In this document: positions 1-8,390 of the stretch, piece by piece
How the letters are laid out: the number at the start of each line of letters is the position of its first letter
Numbering within the stretch: the stretch's first letter is position 1
NCBI GenBank assembly: GCA_943370215.1
Contig: CALRQC020000003.1
Coordinates: forward strand, 169,240-233,239
Origin: Niveispirillum sp943370215
GTDB taxonomy: Bacteria; Pseudomonadota; Alphaproteobacteria; Azospirillales; Azospirillaceae
DNA: 64,000 nucleotides
Reading direction: 5' to 3'
Position numbers and translations under genes: made by a program
The notes under the pieces: generated by a model
The model's database searches: none
The model's input: only the letters and a program-made list of their open reading frames with translations
What the model was told of the DNA's origin: nothing

Positions 1-52
1 GCTGCCCGGTGACCGGGCCGGCCCTGTGCGGACGGGTAGGGACGCGAAAAGG

Positions 53-736
53 ATGAAGGCGGAAGCCGAACAGAAGGAAGGGGGCGCAGCCCCAGCGGAC
101 AGCGCCCGCCCGGACACCAAGGAGGTGATCCTGGATGCGGCGGAAAAGCTGTTTGCGGAAAAAAGCTATGCCACGGTCTCGCTGCGCGAATTGACGGCGG
201 CGGCCGGTGTCAATCTGGCGGCGGTGAACTACCATTTCGGGTCCAAGGATGCGCTGCTGGTGGCGGTGTTCCGCCGGGGGGCCGTTGCCCTTAACCGCGA
301 ACGCGCCCGCCTGCTGCGGGAGGCGGAGGAAAGGGCCGGTGGTGGCACCCCGCCCTTGCGGGAGATTGTGGAGGCGCTGATCGCGCCCGCCATCCGCTAC
401 AGCTTTACCTCCAACCGGTTGGCGCTATACAACCAGTTTGTTGCCTTTGCCCGGGGGGATGGCCCGCCGGAAGCGCGGGAGATGCTGGACAGGGATGTCG
501 GGCATTTACAGCGCTTCGTGCTGCCGTTGGCCCGTGCCCTGCCGCACCTGCCGCAGCAGGAGGTTTACTGGCGACTGCATTTCGTGATGGGCGTGCAGCA
601 CTCGCTTTATACCGACATGAAGCGGCTGGAAACCTTGTCCGGCGGCCAGTGCCACCTGGATAATCTGCCGGCAGTGACGGCGCGCGTGGTGGATTTCGTC
701 GTCGCCGGGCTGGAGGCGCCGCACCAACCGGTGTGA
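53..736 (+). CDS. TetR/AcrR-family transcriptional regulator
   Basis: A 227-residue regulator of the TetR/AcrR family. Residues ~22-70 form the N-terminal helix-turn-helix domain, including the typical recognition segment VNLAAVNYHFGSKDAL. The remainder is helical and should be the ligand-binding and dimerisation half; it resembles the CerR-type C-terminal domain, but I cannot confirm that. The ATG at 53 follows AAAAGG. An in-frame GTG at 26 would add nine residues and is less likely. The gene converges on the DUF885 gene, so its target is probably itself or a gene upstream of the window. Effector and regulon are unknown. Confidence 0.9.
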   Translation: MKAEAEQKEGGAAPADSARPDTKEVILDAAEKLFAEKSYATVSLRELTAAAGVNLAAVNYHFGSKDALLVAVFRRGAVALNRERARLLREAEERAGGGTPPLREIVEALIAPAIRYSFTSNRLALYNQFVAFARGDGPPEAREMLDRDVGHLQRFVLPLARALPHLPQQEVYWRLHFVMGVQHSLYTDMKRLETLSGGQCHLDNLPAVTARVVDFVVAGLEAPHQPV

Positions 737-756
737 GCCGGGTGATCTTGCCCCCT

Positions 757-782
757 GGTAGGCCGGTGGACGCCGGCCTACC
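757..782. terminator. Hairpin between convergent genes
   Basis: Ten-base perfect arms (GGTAGGCCGG and its complement) enclose a six-base loop between the convergent TetR and DUF885 genes. There is no strong T-tract on either strand, so it is a candidate bidirectional terminator only. Confidence 0.4.
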
Positions 783-796
783 TCTGGCTTTGGGGG

Positions 797-2626
797 TCAC
801 GCCCCCTTGCGGCTGTCGACCCACTGCGCCACCACCTCTTCCAGGATGGGCAGGGTGACGGGGCCGTTTTGCAAAACTGTATCGTGGAAACCCCTTATGT
901 CGAACTTGTCGCCCAGGCTGGCCTTGGCCTGTTCGCGCAGGTCCAGGATTTTGTTCATGCCGATCTTGTAGCCCAAGGCCTGACCGGGCCAGACGAAATA
1001 GCGCTCGATCTCATTTTCATTGTCGGCAATGGGGTTGGCGGTATTCTCGCCCATCCAGGCGATGGCCTGTTCGCGCGTCCATTTCTTGGCATGGATGCCG
1101 GTATCCACCACCAGCCGCCCGGCGCGAAACAGTTCGGACACAATGCGCCCGGCCTCTGACAGCGGTTCCTTGTAGAAGCCGAAATCCTTGGTCATGCGCT
1201 CGGTATACATGGCCCAGCCTTCGCCATAGGCGGTGTCCCAGGTGAAGCGGCGGAAGGTGGGGATGCCGTCGGTTTCCTGGGCGATGGCGATCTGCATATG
1301 GTGGCCCGGCAGGGCTTCGTGGTGGCACAAAGCCTCCAGATCATGCCGCGTCTGCACCGACATGTCGGACAGGTTGGCATAGAACACGCCGGGGCGCGTG
1401 CCATCGGGGGAGGATTGTTCATAAAAGGCGCTGGGCGTGGCCTTTTCCCGATAGGCTTCCACCGGCTTCACCACCACCTTGGCCTTGGGCAGGGTGCCGA
1501 ACATCTCCGTCAGGCGGGCGGCCACACCCTCAATATAGCCGGTGGCGGTGGCCAGATATTCCTTGCGCCCCGCCTCGCTGTCGGGGAAGCGCATGGAAGG
1601 GTCGGTGCGCAGATGCTGGAAGAAATCCTGCACGCTGCCCTTGAAGCCCAGCTTGGCCATGGCCTGCTGCAACTCCCCATGCAGGCGGGCGGTTTCCGAC
1701 AGGCCTAGCGCGTGGATTTCATCCGCCGTCATCAGCAGGCCGGTATGGAAGCGGATCTGTGCCCGGTAATAATCATCGCCATCGGGCAGTGCCCAGGCGC
1801 CGTTATTGGCGGTCTGCTGCTTCTGGAACTTTTCAACGGCCGCGATGAAGCGGGCATAGGCGGGCTTCAGCTTGTCAGCAAGCGCCGCGCGGCCGGCGCG
1901 GATCAGGGCCTGTTTCTCCGCAGCGGGGATGGCGAGCTTGGCCACCTTCTCCGTCAGGTCAGCCAGCAGCGGGCTGTCCGGCCCCTTGGTGAAGGGTGCC
2001 CCTTCCACCACGCTGCGGGCAGCCGTCAGGATGCGGGGGAAGCTGAAGGCGGGCGGCAGCACGCCCTTTTCCGCCTGCCGGCCCATCTGGTCGATGGTGA
2101 TATCGATCAGCGTGGCGGCCCCGTTCAGGCGGGTGACATAATCCTCCGCATCCTGCTTCTTCTCCACGGCGTGATAGCCGATCAGGAAGGAGGGGATGTT
2201 GGTATGCACGCCTTCCAGATGGCTGACGGCGAACTGGTGGAAGCGCCAGCGATAAAATTCAATGCCGGTGGTCAGCTTCTGTTCGAGCAGCCGGTGGCTG
2301 ATGCGGGCCGACGGCGACAGGCTGTTAATGTCAAAGCCGCGCAGTTCCTTCAGCGTGGCGGCGGCGATGCGCAGGCTTTCCTGCTGATAGCCCTCATCGG
2401 GCAGGGTCCAGGCATCATGGCGGCCGGGCAGGCCCAGCCGGGTGCGCATTTCCGGGCTGCGCGCCAGCTCATCCTGCCAGGCCCTTTCCAGAAAGGCGTT
2501 GAACGCCTTATCCGTGGCCGGTTCGGGGGCGGCGGCAAAGGCCAGACGCGCCATCACCCCATCCAGGGCGGCGGCGGTGGCGGACAGGGCGAACAGACCG
2601 GCAAGGGTGGTGCGGCGGCTCAACAT
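797..2626 (-). CDS. Tat-exported DUF885 family protein (putative metallopeptidase)
   Basis: A 609-residue DUF885 protein. The N-terminus has a twin-arginine signal (LSRRTTLAGLFALSATAAAL) ending around an AFA-AAP cleavage site, so it is likely exported folded to the periplasm. The motif HEALPGHH at ~434-441 matches the conserved zinc-binding HExxxGH pattern of the family, which is related to M32-like peptidases. No substrate can be read from the sequence. A GTG at 2638 would add four residues, but its Shine-Dalgarno spacing is poor; the ATG at 2626 has GGAG 12 bases upstream. It is monocistronic and divergent from the peptidoglycan-binding protein gene. Confidence 0.85.
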   Translation of the reverse strand: MLSRRTTLAGLFALSATAAALDGVMARLAFAAAPEPATDKAFNAFLERAWQDELARSPEMRTRLGLPGRHDAWTLPDEGYQQESLRIAAATLKELRGFDINSLSPSARISHRLLEQKLTTGIEFYRWRFHQFAVSHLEGVHTNIPSFLIGYHAVEKKQDAEDYVTRLNGAATLIDITIDQMGRQAEKGVLPPAFSFPRILTAARSVVEGAPFTKGPDSPLLADLTEKVAKLAIPAAEKQALIRAGRAALADKLKPAYARFIAAVEKFQKQQTANNGAWALPDGDDYYRAQIRFHTGLLMTADEIHALGLSETARLHGELQQAMAKLGFKGSVQDFFQHLRTDPSMRFPDSEAGRKEYLATATGYIEGVAARLTEMFGTLPKAKVVVKPVEAYREKATPSAFYEQSSPDGTRPGVFYANLSDMSVQTRHDLEALCHHEALPGHHMQIAIAQETDGIPTFRRFTWDTAYGEGWAMYTERMTKDFGFYKEPLSEAGRIVSELFRAGRLVVDTGIHAKKWTREQAIAWMGENTANPIADNENEIERYFVWPGQALGYKIGMNKILDLREQAKASLGDKFDIRGFHDTVLQNGPVTLPILEEVVAQWVDSRKGA

Positions 2627-2826
2627 CGGCGGTTTCACTCCAAGAAACGGCGGCCAGCGGCGCCGGTGGATGAAAGATGGCGCCCATCCTAGCCGGATCG
2701 GGTTTTACGCCAAGGGGGCTGTTGTAACGGGCCTGTAACGGCGGGGCGTTTCTTCGCCATTCTCTTGCCACCCTTGGCGGCCAGCATGGGCACCATCGGA
2801 TGTCACAATACGCCGGACCCAATCCC

Positions 2827-3369
2827 ATGCGCCGCCTCTCCCTTGCCCTGATGGCCCTGTTCGCCGCCCCCATGCTGGCCAGCCCCGCCCTGGCCGCCCC
2901 CCAGCCGGAATGGCACCGCGCCTGTGCCGCCGAAGGGGTGGTGCCGTTGCAATCGGCGCCGGTGATCAAACAGATCCAGACCGAACTGGCCATTGCCGGC
3001 TTTGATGCCGGCAAGCCCGATGGCACCGTGGGCCGTGGCACCCGCCAGGCCATCCGCGATTATCAAAAATTGGCGGGCCTGAAGCCGGATGGCTGCCCGT
3101 CAGAGGCGCTGTTGCAGCGACTGTCCTTTGGCCTGCCCAAGGTCTATAGCGACCGCCGCCCGGCCATGCCGACGGAAACGGTGCAGGTGCAGGAAGAATT
3201 GCTGCGCCGGGGCTATTGGGCCGGTCCGGCGGATGGGCGGCTGGGCAAGACCACGGTAGAGGCGATCCGCCAGTTTGAGCTGGATAATGACCGCCCGCTG
3301 ACCGGGGAGGTCAGTTCCACCCTGCTGCGGGATTTGAAGACGGGCGACCTGTCCAAGCGGCGGAACTAA
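2827..3369 (+). CDS. Secreted protein with two peptidoglycan-binding domains
   Basis: A 180-residue protein with a clear Sec signal peptide (MRRLSLALMALFAAPMLA, cleavage near ALA-AP). Two PG_binding_1-type repeats follow, at ~45-95 and ~115-165. Each has the hallmark G(Y/F)xxGxxDGxxGxxTxxAIRxFQ pattern (AGFDAGKPDGTVGRGTRQAI and RRGYWAGPADGRLGKTTVEA). No catalytic domain is attached, so it probably only binds cell-wall peptidoglycan. An in-frame upstream start at 2800 would put nine residues in front of the signal peptide and is rejected. Confidence 0.85.
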   Translation: MRRLSLALMALFAAPMLASPALAAPQPEWHRACAAEGVVPLQSAPVIKQIQTELAIAGFDAGKPDGTVGRGTRQAIRDYQKLAGLKPDGCPSEALLQRLSFGLPKVYSDRRPAMPTETVQVQEELLRRGYWAGPADGRLGKTTVEAIRQFELDNDRPLTGEVSSTLLRDLKTGDLSKRRN

Positions 3370-3383
3370 GCTTCCACCGCCCG

Positions 3384-3728
3384 TTACCAGGGCCGGGAAT
3401 TCGGCTGGCCCTGGACCGTGCCGCCATTCACACTGGGCACGACCGTTTTCCCGGCGTCCGGGTTGGGCGTGTCGGTCATGCGGTCCACGCGCCGGTTGGG
3501 CGGGGCCTCCTTGCCGTAAATCTTGTGCAGCCGTTCGAATTCCTTCTGGTGGAATTCATATTGCTCCTGATAGTCGGGCTCACCGTCGCGGCGGCCGCGC
3601 ACGATGATTTCCTCTTCCATGGCGGGCTGCTCAGTCTTGGCCTTGTCGGCGGCGGGCGGTTCTGCGCCCACGGGCGGGCACCAGGCCAGCGCGGCCAGGA
3701 CCAGGGGGAACAGCGCCCGTTTCGTCAT
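3384..3728 (-). CDS. Small secreted protein, unknown function
   Basis: A 114-residue protein with a Sec-type signal (MTKRALFPLVLAALA, then VGA-EPP). The mature part is hydrophilic and highly charged, with a predicted helical stretch (EYEFHQKEFERLHKIYGKEA-like) and a low-complexity tail. I recognise no family. A GTG at 3737 could add three residues. It converges on the peptidoglycan-binding gene 14 bp away. Confidence 0.6.
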   Translation of the reverse strand: MTKRALFPLVLAALAWCPPVGAEPPAADKAKTEQPAMEEEIIVRGRRDGEPDYQEQYEFHQKEFERLHKIYGKEAPPNRRVDRMTDTPNPDAGKTVVPSVNGGTVQGQPNSRPW

Positions 3729-3828
3729 TTGTGTCACCGCCGTCTCGCACAGGCCCTATGATTGGGCCTTTCTTTCACCCTGCCACAAGACGGTGACGCC
3801 GAACAGGGTTCATACGATAGGGGGCTGG

Positions 3829-4647
3829 TCAGCCGGCCAGCGGTTCGTACCAGTCCGATGGCAGGCCCGCCAGTTCGCGCGACAGGCCGTTGAAGGGGCG
3901 TTTCAACTCCCCCTTGAAATGGGTGCGCACCAGATGTTGCCACCAGGGGCCGGCCTCCTTGCCCAGGCAGCGGGCTGCCTGTTCGAACCAGCGGCGGCCG
4001 GCGGCCACATGCCCCACCTCTTCCGCCAGGATGATTTCCAGCACCGCCACACTGTCCCGGTCGCCGGCCTTGGTCAGGCTGTCGATGATGGCCGGCGTCA
4101 CGTCCAGCCCCCGCGCCTCCAGCACCATCGGCACCACGGCCAGCCGGGCCGGCAGATCATGCGCCGTCGCCTCGCTGGCCTGCCACAAGCCATCATGGGC
4201 CGGCAGGTCGCCATAGGATGCGCCAAAATGGGCCAGCCGTTCGGTGACCAGGGCATGGTGCTTGGCCTCCTCATCCGCCACGCGCACCCAATCATCGTAA
4301 AAGGCGCGGGGCAGGGGTGTGCCGTCGGGCAGGGTGTGGAAACGGGCAACAATATCCCAGGCCAAGTCGATGGCGTTCAGTTCGATATGGGCGATGGCGT
4401 GCAGCAGCGCGATGCGGTTGGCAATGCTCTGCCCCTTGCCGCGCTTGGGCATATCCTTGGGGTGGCGCAGTTCCGGCTTGGCCGGGCGCGCGGGCCGGGA
4501 TGGTGGGCTGCCTTGGCCGATCTCATTGATGCGGCCCGCGCGCCAGTCGGCGGCGAGGGTGCGGGACAGGCGCACCTTGTCGGCAGCATCCGGCGTGGTC
4601 AGCACCGCGATGGCGGCATTTGAAAGAGAAAATTGTTTAATGTTCAT
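3829..4647 (-). CDS. DUF455 family ferritin-like protein
   Basis: A 272-residue DUF455 protein. The family adopts a ferritin-like four-helix bundle. Putative metal ligands appear as repeated ExxH-type motifs: HAIAHIELNAIDLAWDI near 130 and VADEEAKHHALVTERL near 165, with a further acidic helix (ILAEEVGHVAAGRRW) near 210. In characterised relatives this pattern suits a di-iron or tRNA-modifying (MiaE-like) site, but the substrate here is unknown. The gene borders the AT-rich Panacea islet, and its own composition matches the GC-rich host. Confidence 0.8.
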   Translation of the reverse strand: MNIKQFSLSNAAIAVLTTPDAADKVRLSRTLAADWRAGRINEIGQGSPPSRPARPAKPELRHPKDMPKRGKGQSIANRIALLHAIAHIELNAIDLAWDIVARFHTLPDGTPLPRAFYDDWVRVADEEAKHHALVTERLAHFGASYGDLPAHDGLWQASEATAHDLPARLAVVPMVLEARGLDVTPAIIDSLTKAGDRDSVAVLEIILAEEVGHVAAGRRWFEQAARCLGKEAGPWWQHLVRTHFKGELKRPFNGLSRELAGLPSDWYEPLAG

Positions 4648-4665
4648 ATCTAAAAATTAAAAATC

Positions 4666-5088
4666 CTACTCTATATCTTTTTTTGACACTGTTTTTCCAA
4701 ATAAATACCCAAGTGCAAGTGTTACTATGCTAAATAAAGTTGATGTTGTTTTTTCACGGAATTCATTATCGTTAGGGAGTGGCCACCAAATTAAGCAAAT
4801 TATTATTCCAAATGATGCCAATATTACGAGGAAAGCTATATTCCCTAATTTTTCAACCCCGTGACCAATGAGCCATCCAATTTTCCCAAGATCCATTGTC
4901 TTTTGATCTTTTAAATGGCCATAGAACTGCTGAGCCTCTTTCTCTGCAAGAGATGAGGTGGAGGAATTTCTTCCTCTGCTGGATGATATATTACTTATTC
5001 TATCCAATTTCTCCCTGAATGGCTGATCAACAAGTTTCGTGCTTGCAATATCAACTCCAGAATTTGATTCTTGAGTTTCATCCGACAT
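4666..5088 (-). CDS. Two-helix membrane protein paired with Panacea gene (candidate toxin)
   Basis: A 140-residue protein encoded in markedly AT-rich DNA, unlike the flanking genes. Residues 1-60 are hydrophilic and Ser/Lys-rich. Two hydrophobic segments follow (IAFLVILASFGIIICLIWW near 85-105 and TLFSIVTLALGYLFG near 118-133), with a lysine-rich C-terminus. It starts 15 bp after the Panacea-domain gene, probably in the same transcript. No named family is recognised. In PanAT toxin-antitoxin systems the Panacea antitoxin is paired with very diverse toxins, some membrane-active, so this is the candidate toxin by position. An upstream TTG at 5097 is an alternative start. Confidence 0.6.
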   Translation of the reverse strand: MSDETQESNSGVDIASTKLVDQPFREKLDRISNISSSRGRNSSTSSLAEKEAQQFYGHLKDQKTMDLGKIGWLIGHGVEKLGNIAFLVILASFGIIICLIWWPLPNDNEFREKTTSTLFSIVTLALGYLFGKTVSKKDIE

Positions 5089-5103
5089 ATCTTCCAACCT
5101 CTA

Positions 5104-5574
5104 TTAAACGAGCTGGTTAAAATATTCATGTATGTCTTGATTGCTGATTTGGATATCGCCTCTTCTCCGAGCTTTATCCCATGGCGTTTCAGGTAGGTGC
5201 GTCATATCTGAAAGCTCGATTGCGCTGTAAGAACCAAATTTATCCCAAGTTCTTTCTATAATCTCATAAGCTTGACGATCGCTATGCTTAATTACATAAG
5301 GGCGTGGGGTTATATCGCCCGGATCGTAATCCAGAGCATAATTGCTAATTTCCGAAGCGCCGAAATTTCTGAACGCACGATAAACTGTTGGGTTCACTGG
5401 ACCGTAAGGCCATGCTTCAAAATTTTCCTGTATCAACGGATACCCTGTCATTGCCATATGGAGGCCATTGGCAAAAAACATAAGTTTTTGGAGCTTCATA
5501 TGATCTATCTTCGTAGACCTTCTGAAACCCGTTTCCAGGATAGTGTTAGCAGCAACAAGGCTTCTATACGGCAT
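5104..5574 (-). CDS. Panacea/SocA-like (DUF4065) antitoxin-type protein
   Basis: A 156-residue protein whose residues ~10-130 match the Panacea (DUF4065, GepA/SocA-like) domain. Hallmarks are DHMKLQKLMFFANGLHMA, then an EAWPYGPVNPTVYRAF segment, and the C-terminal LSDMTHLPETPWDKAR. Panacea proteins act as antitoxins with highly varied toxin partners; SocA instead is a ClpXP adaptor for the toxin SocB. The start at 5574 is fixed by a strong AGGAGG seven bases upstream; longer in-frame starts lack this and would not fit the domain. The gene is AT-rich and is followed 15 bp later by a membrane protein gene, suggesting a horizontally acquired pair. Confidence 0.8.
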   Translation of the reverse strand: MPYRSLVAANTILETGFRRSTKIDHMKLQKLMFFANGLHMAMTGYPLIQENFEAWPYGPVNPTVYRAFRNFGASEISNYALDYDPGDITPRPYVIKHSDRQAYEIIERTWDKFGSYSAIELSDMTHLPETPWDKARRRGDIQISNQDIHEYFNQLV

Positions 5575-5667
5575 CACGATTCCTCCTACGGAACCAGAGC
5601 GTCCCTGAAACAATATACATAATGTGTCAAGAAAAATCCATGACAAAATGAGAACATTTCATGAATA

Positions 5668-6012
5668 TCACACCATGAAGCTCTCCCCACAGCCGCAGCG
5701 GGCCTTCTCGTTCGGGTTCTTGAAGGTGAAGCCGGACTGGAACTTGTCCTCGGCATAATCCATTTCCGACCCGATCAGGAACATGGTGGCGGCGGGGTCG
5801 ATCAGGATGGTCACACCCTTATCCTCCACCACTTCCTCGAACAGCTTCTTTTCCTCGGCATATTCGACGAAATAGCTCATGCCCGAACAACCGCGCGCCT
5901 TCACGCCCACGCGCAGGCCGATGATCGGCTTGTCGGACCGGCTGATCAGTTCCTTCACCCGCGCGGCGGCGGCGTCGGTGATGGTCATTGCCTTGGGCAG
6001 GGGACGGGCCAT
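5668..6012 (-). CDS. sufA: A-type iron-sulfur carrier protein (SufA/ErpA/IscA family)
   Basis: A 114-residue HesB/IscA-family carrier. The three conserved ligands are Cys42 (RGCSGM) and Cys106/Cys108 (CGCGESF), which bind iron or a [2Fe-2S]/[4Fe-4S] cluster for delivery to apo-proteins. It is the last gene of the minus-strand suf cluster but is separated from sufT by ~200 bp carrying an inverted repeat, so it may have its own promoter. An AAGGAGA site precedes the ATG. SufA is preferred from context; ErpA or IscA naming is possible. Confidence 0.88.
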   Translation of the reverse strand: MARPLPKAMTITDAAAARVKELISRSDKPIIGLRVGVKARGCSGMSYFVEYAEEKKLFEEVVEDKGVTILIDPAATMFLIGSEMDYAEDKFQSGFTFKNPNEKARCGCGESFMV

Positions 6013-6075
6013 GGGGTTTCTCCTTTATGCGCTTCGGCTGCCTTGGCGGGGATGAAACATTGCCGCCTTAACAAC

Positions 6076-6180
6076 CGTCATTCCCGCGCAGGCGGGAATC
6101 CAAACGACATTTCCATTCGGGCCGGCGATGGTCCCCTCCTTGTCACCGTTGTCTGGATTCCCGCCTGCGCGGGAATGACG
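6076..6180. repeat. Inverted pair of intergenic palindromic repeats
   Basis: A 27-base unit (6077-6103) beginning CGTCATTCCCGCGCAGG is repeated as its exact reverse complement at 6154-6180, with a ~50-base spacer. Each unit is itself a small hairpin (CCCGC...GCGGG). It belongs to the same family as the CGTCACCCCGGCGAAGG units around the GIY-YIG gene. The pair sits between sufT and sufA and can form a long stem in the transcript. Confidence 0.85.
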
Positions 6181-6212
6181 GAAAAAAGGGGACACGGGTG
6201 CCGGTCACCAAC

Positions 6213-6602
6213 TCAAAACATGTTCAACGCGATGCGCGCTTCGTCGCTCATCCGACTGGGATCCCAGGCGGGTTCCCAGATCAGATCGACCCGGGCACTG
6301 CGCACACCGTCAACGGCCTGCACCACCTGCTGCACCTGGCCCGGCATTTCGCCGGCCACCGGGCAGGCGGGCGCGGTGAGGGTCATTTCGATCTCAACAT
6401 CGCCTTCGCCATCCACGTCACAGCGATAAATCAGGCCCAGCTCATAGATATTCACCGGGATCTCTGGATCATAGACCGTGCGCAGGGCTTCCACCACCCG
6501 GTCGGCCAGCGGCGCATCGGGGGGAAGCTTCTCATCTTCCGGTACTTCCGCCGGGCTGCCCATGAAAATGCCAGGGGCGATGGGGCGTGGATTGCTGCTC
6601 AT
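6213..6602 (-). CDS. sufT: SufT, MIP18/DUF59-family Fe-S assembly factor
   Basis: A 129-residue MIP18/DUF59-family protein. The core from ~40 includes VVEALRTVYDPEIPVNIYEL and the conserved cysteine in LTAPACPVAGEMPG. Proteins of this family linked to suf operons (SufT) help mature Fe-S proteins under high demand. The ATG at 6602 is chosen because GAGGGGGAC lies just upstream and it starts 13 bp after sufU; a longer start at 6656 would overlap sufU by 41 bp. It is probably co-transcribed with sufS and sufU. Confidence 0.88.
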   Translation of the reverse strand: MSSNPRPIAPGIFMGSPAEVPEDEKLPPDAPLADRVVEALRTVYDPEIPVNIYELGLIYRCDVDGEGDVEIEMTLTAPACPVAGEMPGQVQQVVQAVDGVRSARVDLIWEPAWDPSRMSDEARIALNMF

Positions 6603-6615
6603 TTTTTCGTCCCCC

Positions 6616-7098
6616 TCAGAAGGCGGAATTTTCGGTGGAAGTGACAGGGTCGCCATGCAAGGCGGCCTTCATCGTGTGCCAAGCCAGCGTGGCGCATTTC
6701 ACCCGCATGGGGAATTCGCGCACGCCCGATAGCACGGCCAGCTTGTCGGTCGCGTCCTCGTCCAGATTTTCATGGACGCCCTGTTCATCATCATCCTTGG
6801 TGCAGACATCGTGGAAATAGTCGAACAGGGCTTCGGCCTCCGCCGCCGGCTTGCCACGCAGGATTTCCGTCATCAAACTGGCGCTGGCCTGGCTGATGGC
6901 GCAGCCGCGCCCGTCAAAGCGCAGATCCTGGATGATGCCGTTCCCATCCACGGTCAGATAGACATTGATCTTGTCGCCGCACATCGGGTTATCGCCGCGC
7001 GCGGTGCGGTTATAGGAATCCGGCTTGCCGAAGTTCCGCGGGTTCTTGCCGTGGTCCAGGATTACTTCCTGGTAGAGATCGCGCAAATCATCAAACAT
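6616..7098 (-). CDS. sufU: SufU-type Fe-S scaffold / sulfur-transfer protein
   Basis: A 160-residue IscU/NifU-fold protein. Conserved residues are Cys40 and Asp42 (NPMCGDK), Cys66 (GRGCAIS) and Cys135 (VKCATL). The ~20-residue acidic insertion between the last two cysteines marks the SufU branch rather than IscU. In well-studied SufU proteins the site binds zinc and accepts persulfide from SufS. It starts 11 bp after sufS, consistent with partnership. No sufE is present, so SufU likely takes the sulfur-acceptor role. Confidence 0.9.
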   Translation of the reverse strand: MFDDLRDLYQEVILDHGKNPRNFGKPDSYNRTARGDNPMCGDKINVYLTVDGNGIIQDLRFDGRGCAISQASASLMTEILRGKPAAEAEALFDYFHDVCTKDDDEQGVHENLDEDATDKLAVLSGVREFPMRVKCATLAWHTMKAALHGDPVTSTENSAF

Positions 7099-7109
7099 GG
7101 GGGAAGCCC

Positions 7110-8390
7110 TTACCCAAAGAAACTCTTGGTCGCCAATACCGCATCCACCAGCGCATCCACCTCCGCCTCGGTATTATAGGCAGCGAAGCTGGCGCGGGCG
7201 GTGGCGCCGACGCCAAACCGGTCCATCAGCGGTTCGGCGCAATGCCGGCCCACCCGCACGGCCACGCCCCGGCTGTCCAGCAGCGTGCCGATATCATGCG
7301 GATGGATGCCATCCATGGTGAAGCTGATGATGGCGGCCTTGTCCGGCGCGGTGCCGATGATGCGCACGCCCTCAATCTCCGACAGCCGGCCGGTGGCATA
7401 GGCCAGCAGCCTTTGTTCATGGGCATGGATGGCATCCATGCCCAATGCCGTCACATAATCAATCGCTGCCCCCAGCCCGATCCCTTCCACGATGGCGGGC
7501 GTCCCCGCTTCAAACCGATAGGGGGCCTCGCGGTATGTCGTGTGGGCAAAACTGACGGTGGAGATCATGTCGCCACCACCCTGCCAGGGCGGCATGGCGT
7601 TCAGATGCTCCATCTTGCCATACAGCACGCCGATGCCGGTGGGGCCGTACAGCTTGTGCCCGGTGAAGATATAGAAATCAGCGTCGATGGCCTGCACATC
7701 CACCGGCATATGCACGGCGGCCTGGCTGCCGTCAAACGCCACCGGAATGCCCTTGGCATGGGCCAGTTGGGCAATGCGCTTGGCCGGGTTCACCGTGCCC
7801 AGCACATTGCTGGCATTGGTGATGGAAACCAGCTTCACATTATCGGTCAGCAACTCGGCATAGGCCGCCATGTCCAGCGCGCCGTCATCCAGCACCGGCA
7901 CCACCTTGATTTCAATGCCGATCTGATCGCGCAGCAACTGCCAGGGCACGATATTGGCGTGATGTTCCATCCAGGAAATCAGCACCGCATCGCCCGCCTT
8001 CAGGAACCGCCGGCCCCAGCTTTGGGCCAGCAGGTTGAACGCTTCCGTGGCGTTGCGGGTGAAAACGATATTCTCCCGGCTGGGCGCGTTCAGGAAGGCG
8101 GCCACCTTGTCGCGCGTGCCCTCATACAGGTCGGTCGAGCGCTGGGAGAGGAAATGCACGCCGCGATGCACATTGGCGTAATCGTTCTCCAGCAGGTGCG
8201 ACATGGCGTCGATCACCTGGCGCGGTTTCTGGGCCGAGGCACCATTATCCAGATAGACCAGCTTCTTGCCGGGCCGGCCTTTGCGTTCATGCACCAGCCG
8301 GGTCAGGATCGGGAAATCCTGGCGCACGCGCTCCACATCATAGGGCGCATTGCCAAGGCTGGCGGGGGAAAGGGTGGCGGTATCGCTCAT
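7110..8390 (-). CDS. sufS: SufS cysteine desulfurase
   Basis: A 426-residue PLP enzyme of the group II (SufS/CsdA) desulfurases, releasing sulfur from cysteine as protein persulfide for Fe-S assembly. The PLP-binding lysine is Lys246 in FTGHKLYGPTGIGVLYGK. The catalytic cysteine is Cys384 in GRHCAEPL, in the short-loop context typical of group II. The start at 8390 overlaps the stop of the upstream GNAT gene by four bases (ATGA), indicating translational coupling. Longer in-frame starts run through the GNAT gene in another frame and are rejected. Confidence 0.95.
   Translation of the reverse strand: MSDTATLSPASLGNAPYDVERVRQDFPILTRLVHERKGRPGKKLVYLDNGASAQKPRQVIDAMSHLLENDYANVHRGVHFLSQRSTDLYEGTRDKVAAFLNAPSRENIVFTRNATEAFNLLAQSWGRRFLKAGDAVLISWMEHHANIVPWQLLRDQIGIEIKVVPVLDDGALDMAAYAELLTDNVKLVSITNASNVLGTVNPAKRIAQLAHAKGIPVAFDGSQAAVHMPVDVQAIDADFYIFTGHKLYGPTGIGVLYGKMEHLNAMPPWQGGGDMISTVSFAHTTYREAPYRFEAGTPAIVEGIGLGAAIDYVTALGMDAIHAHEQRLLAYATGRLSEIEGVRIIGTAPDKAAIISFTMDGIHPHDIGTLLDSRGVAVRVGRHCAEPLMDRFGVGATARASFAAYNTEAEVDALVDAVLATKSFFG

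Noticed and set aside
3384..3728. Lipoprotein call for the small secreted protein
   Set aside because: The Cys in LAALAWCPP has Trp at -1, which does not fit a lipobox.
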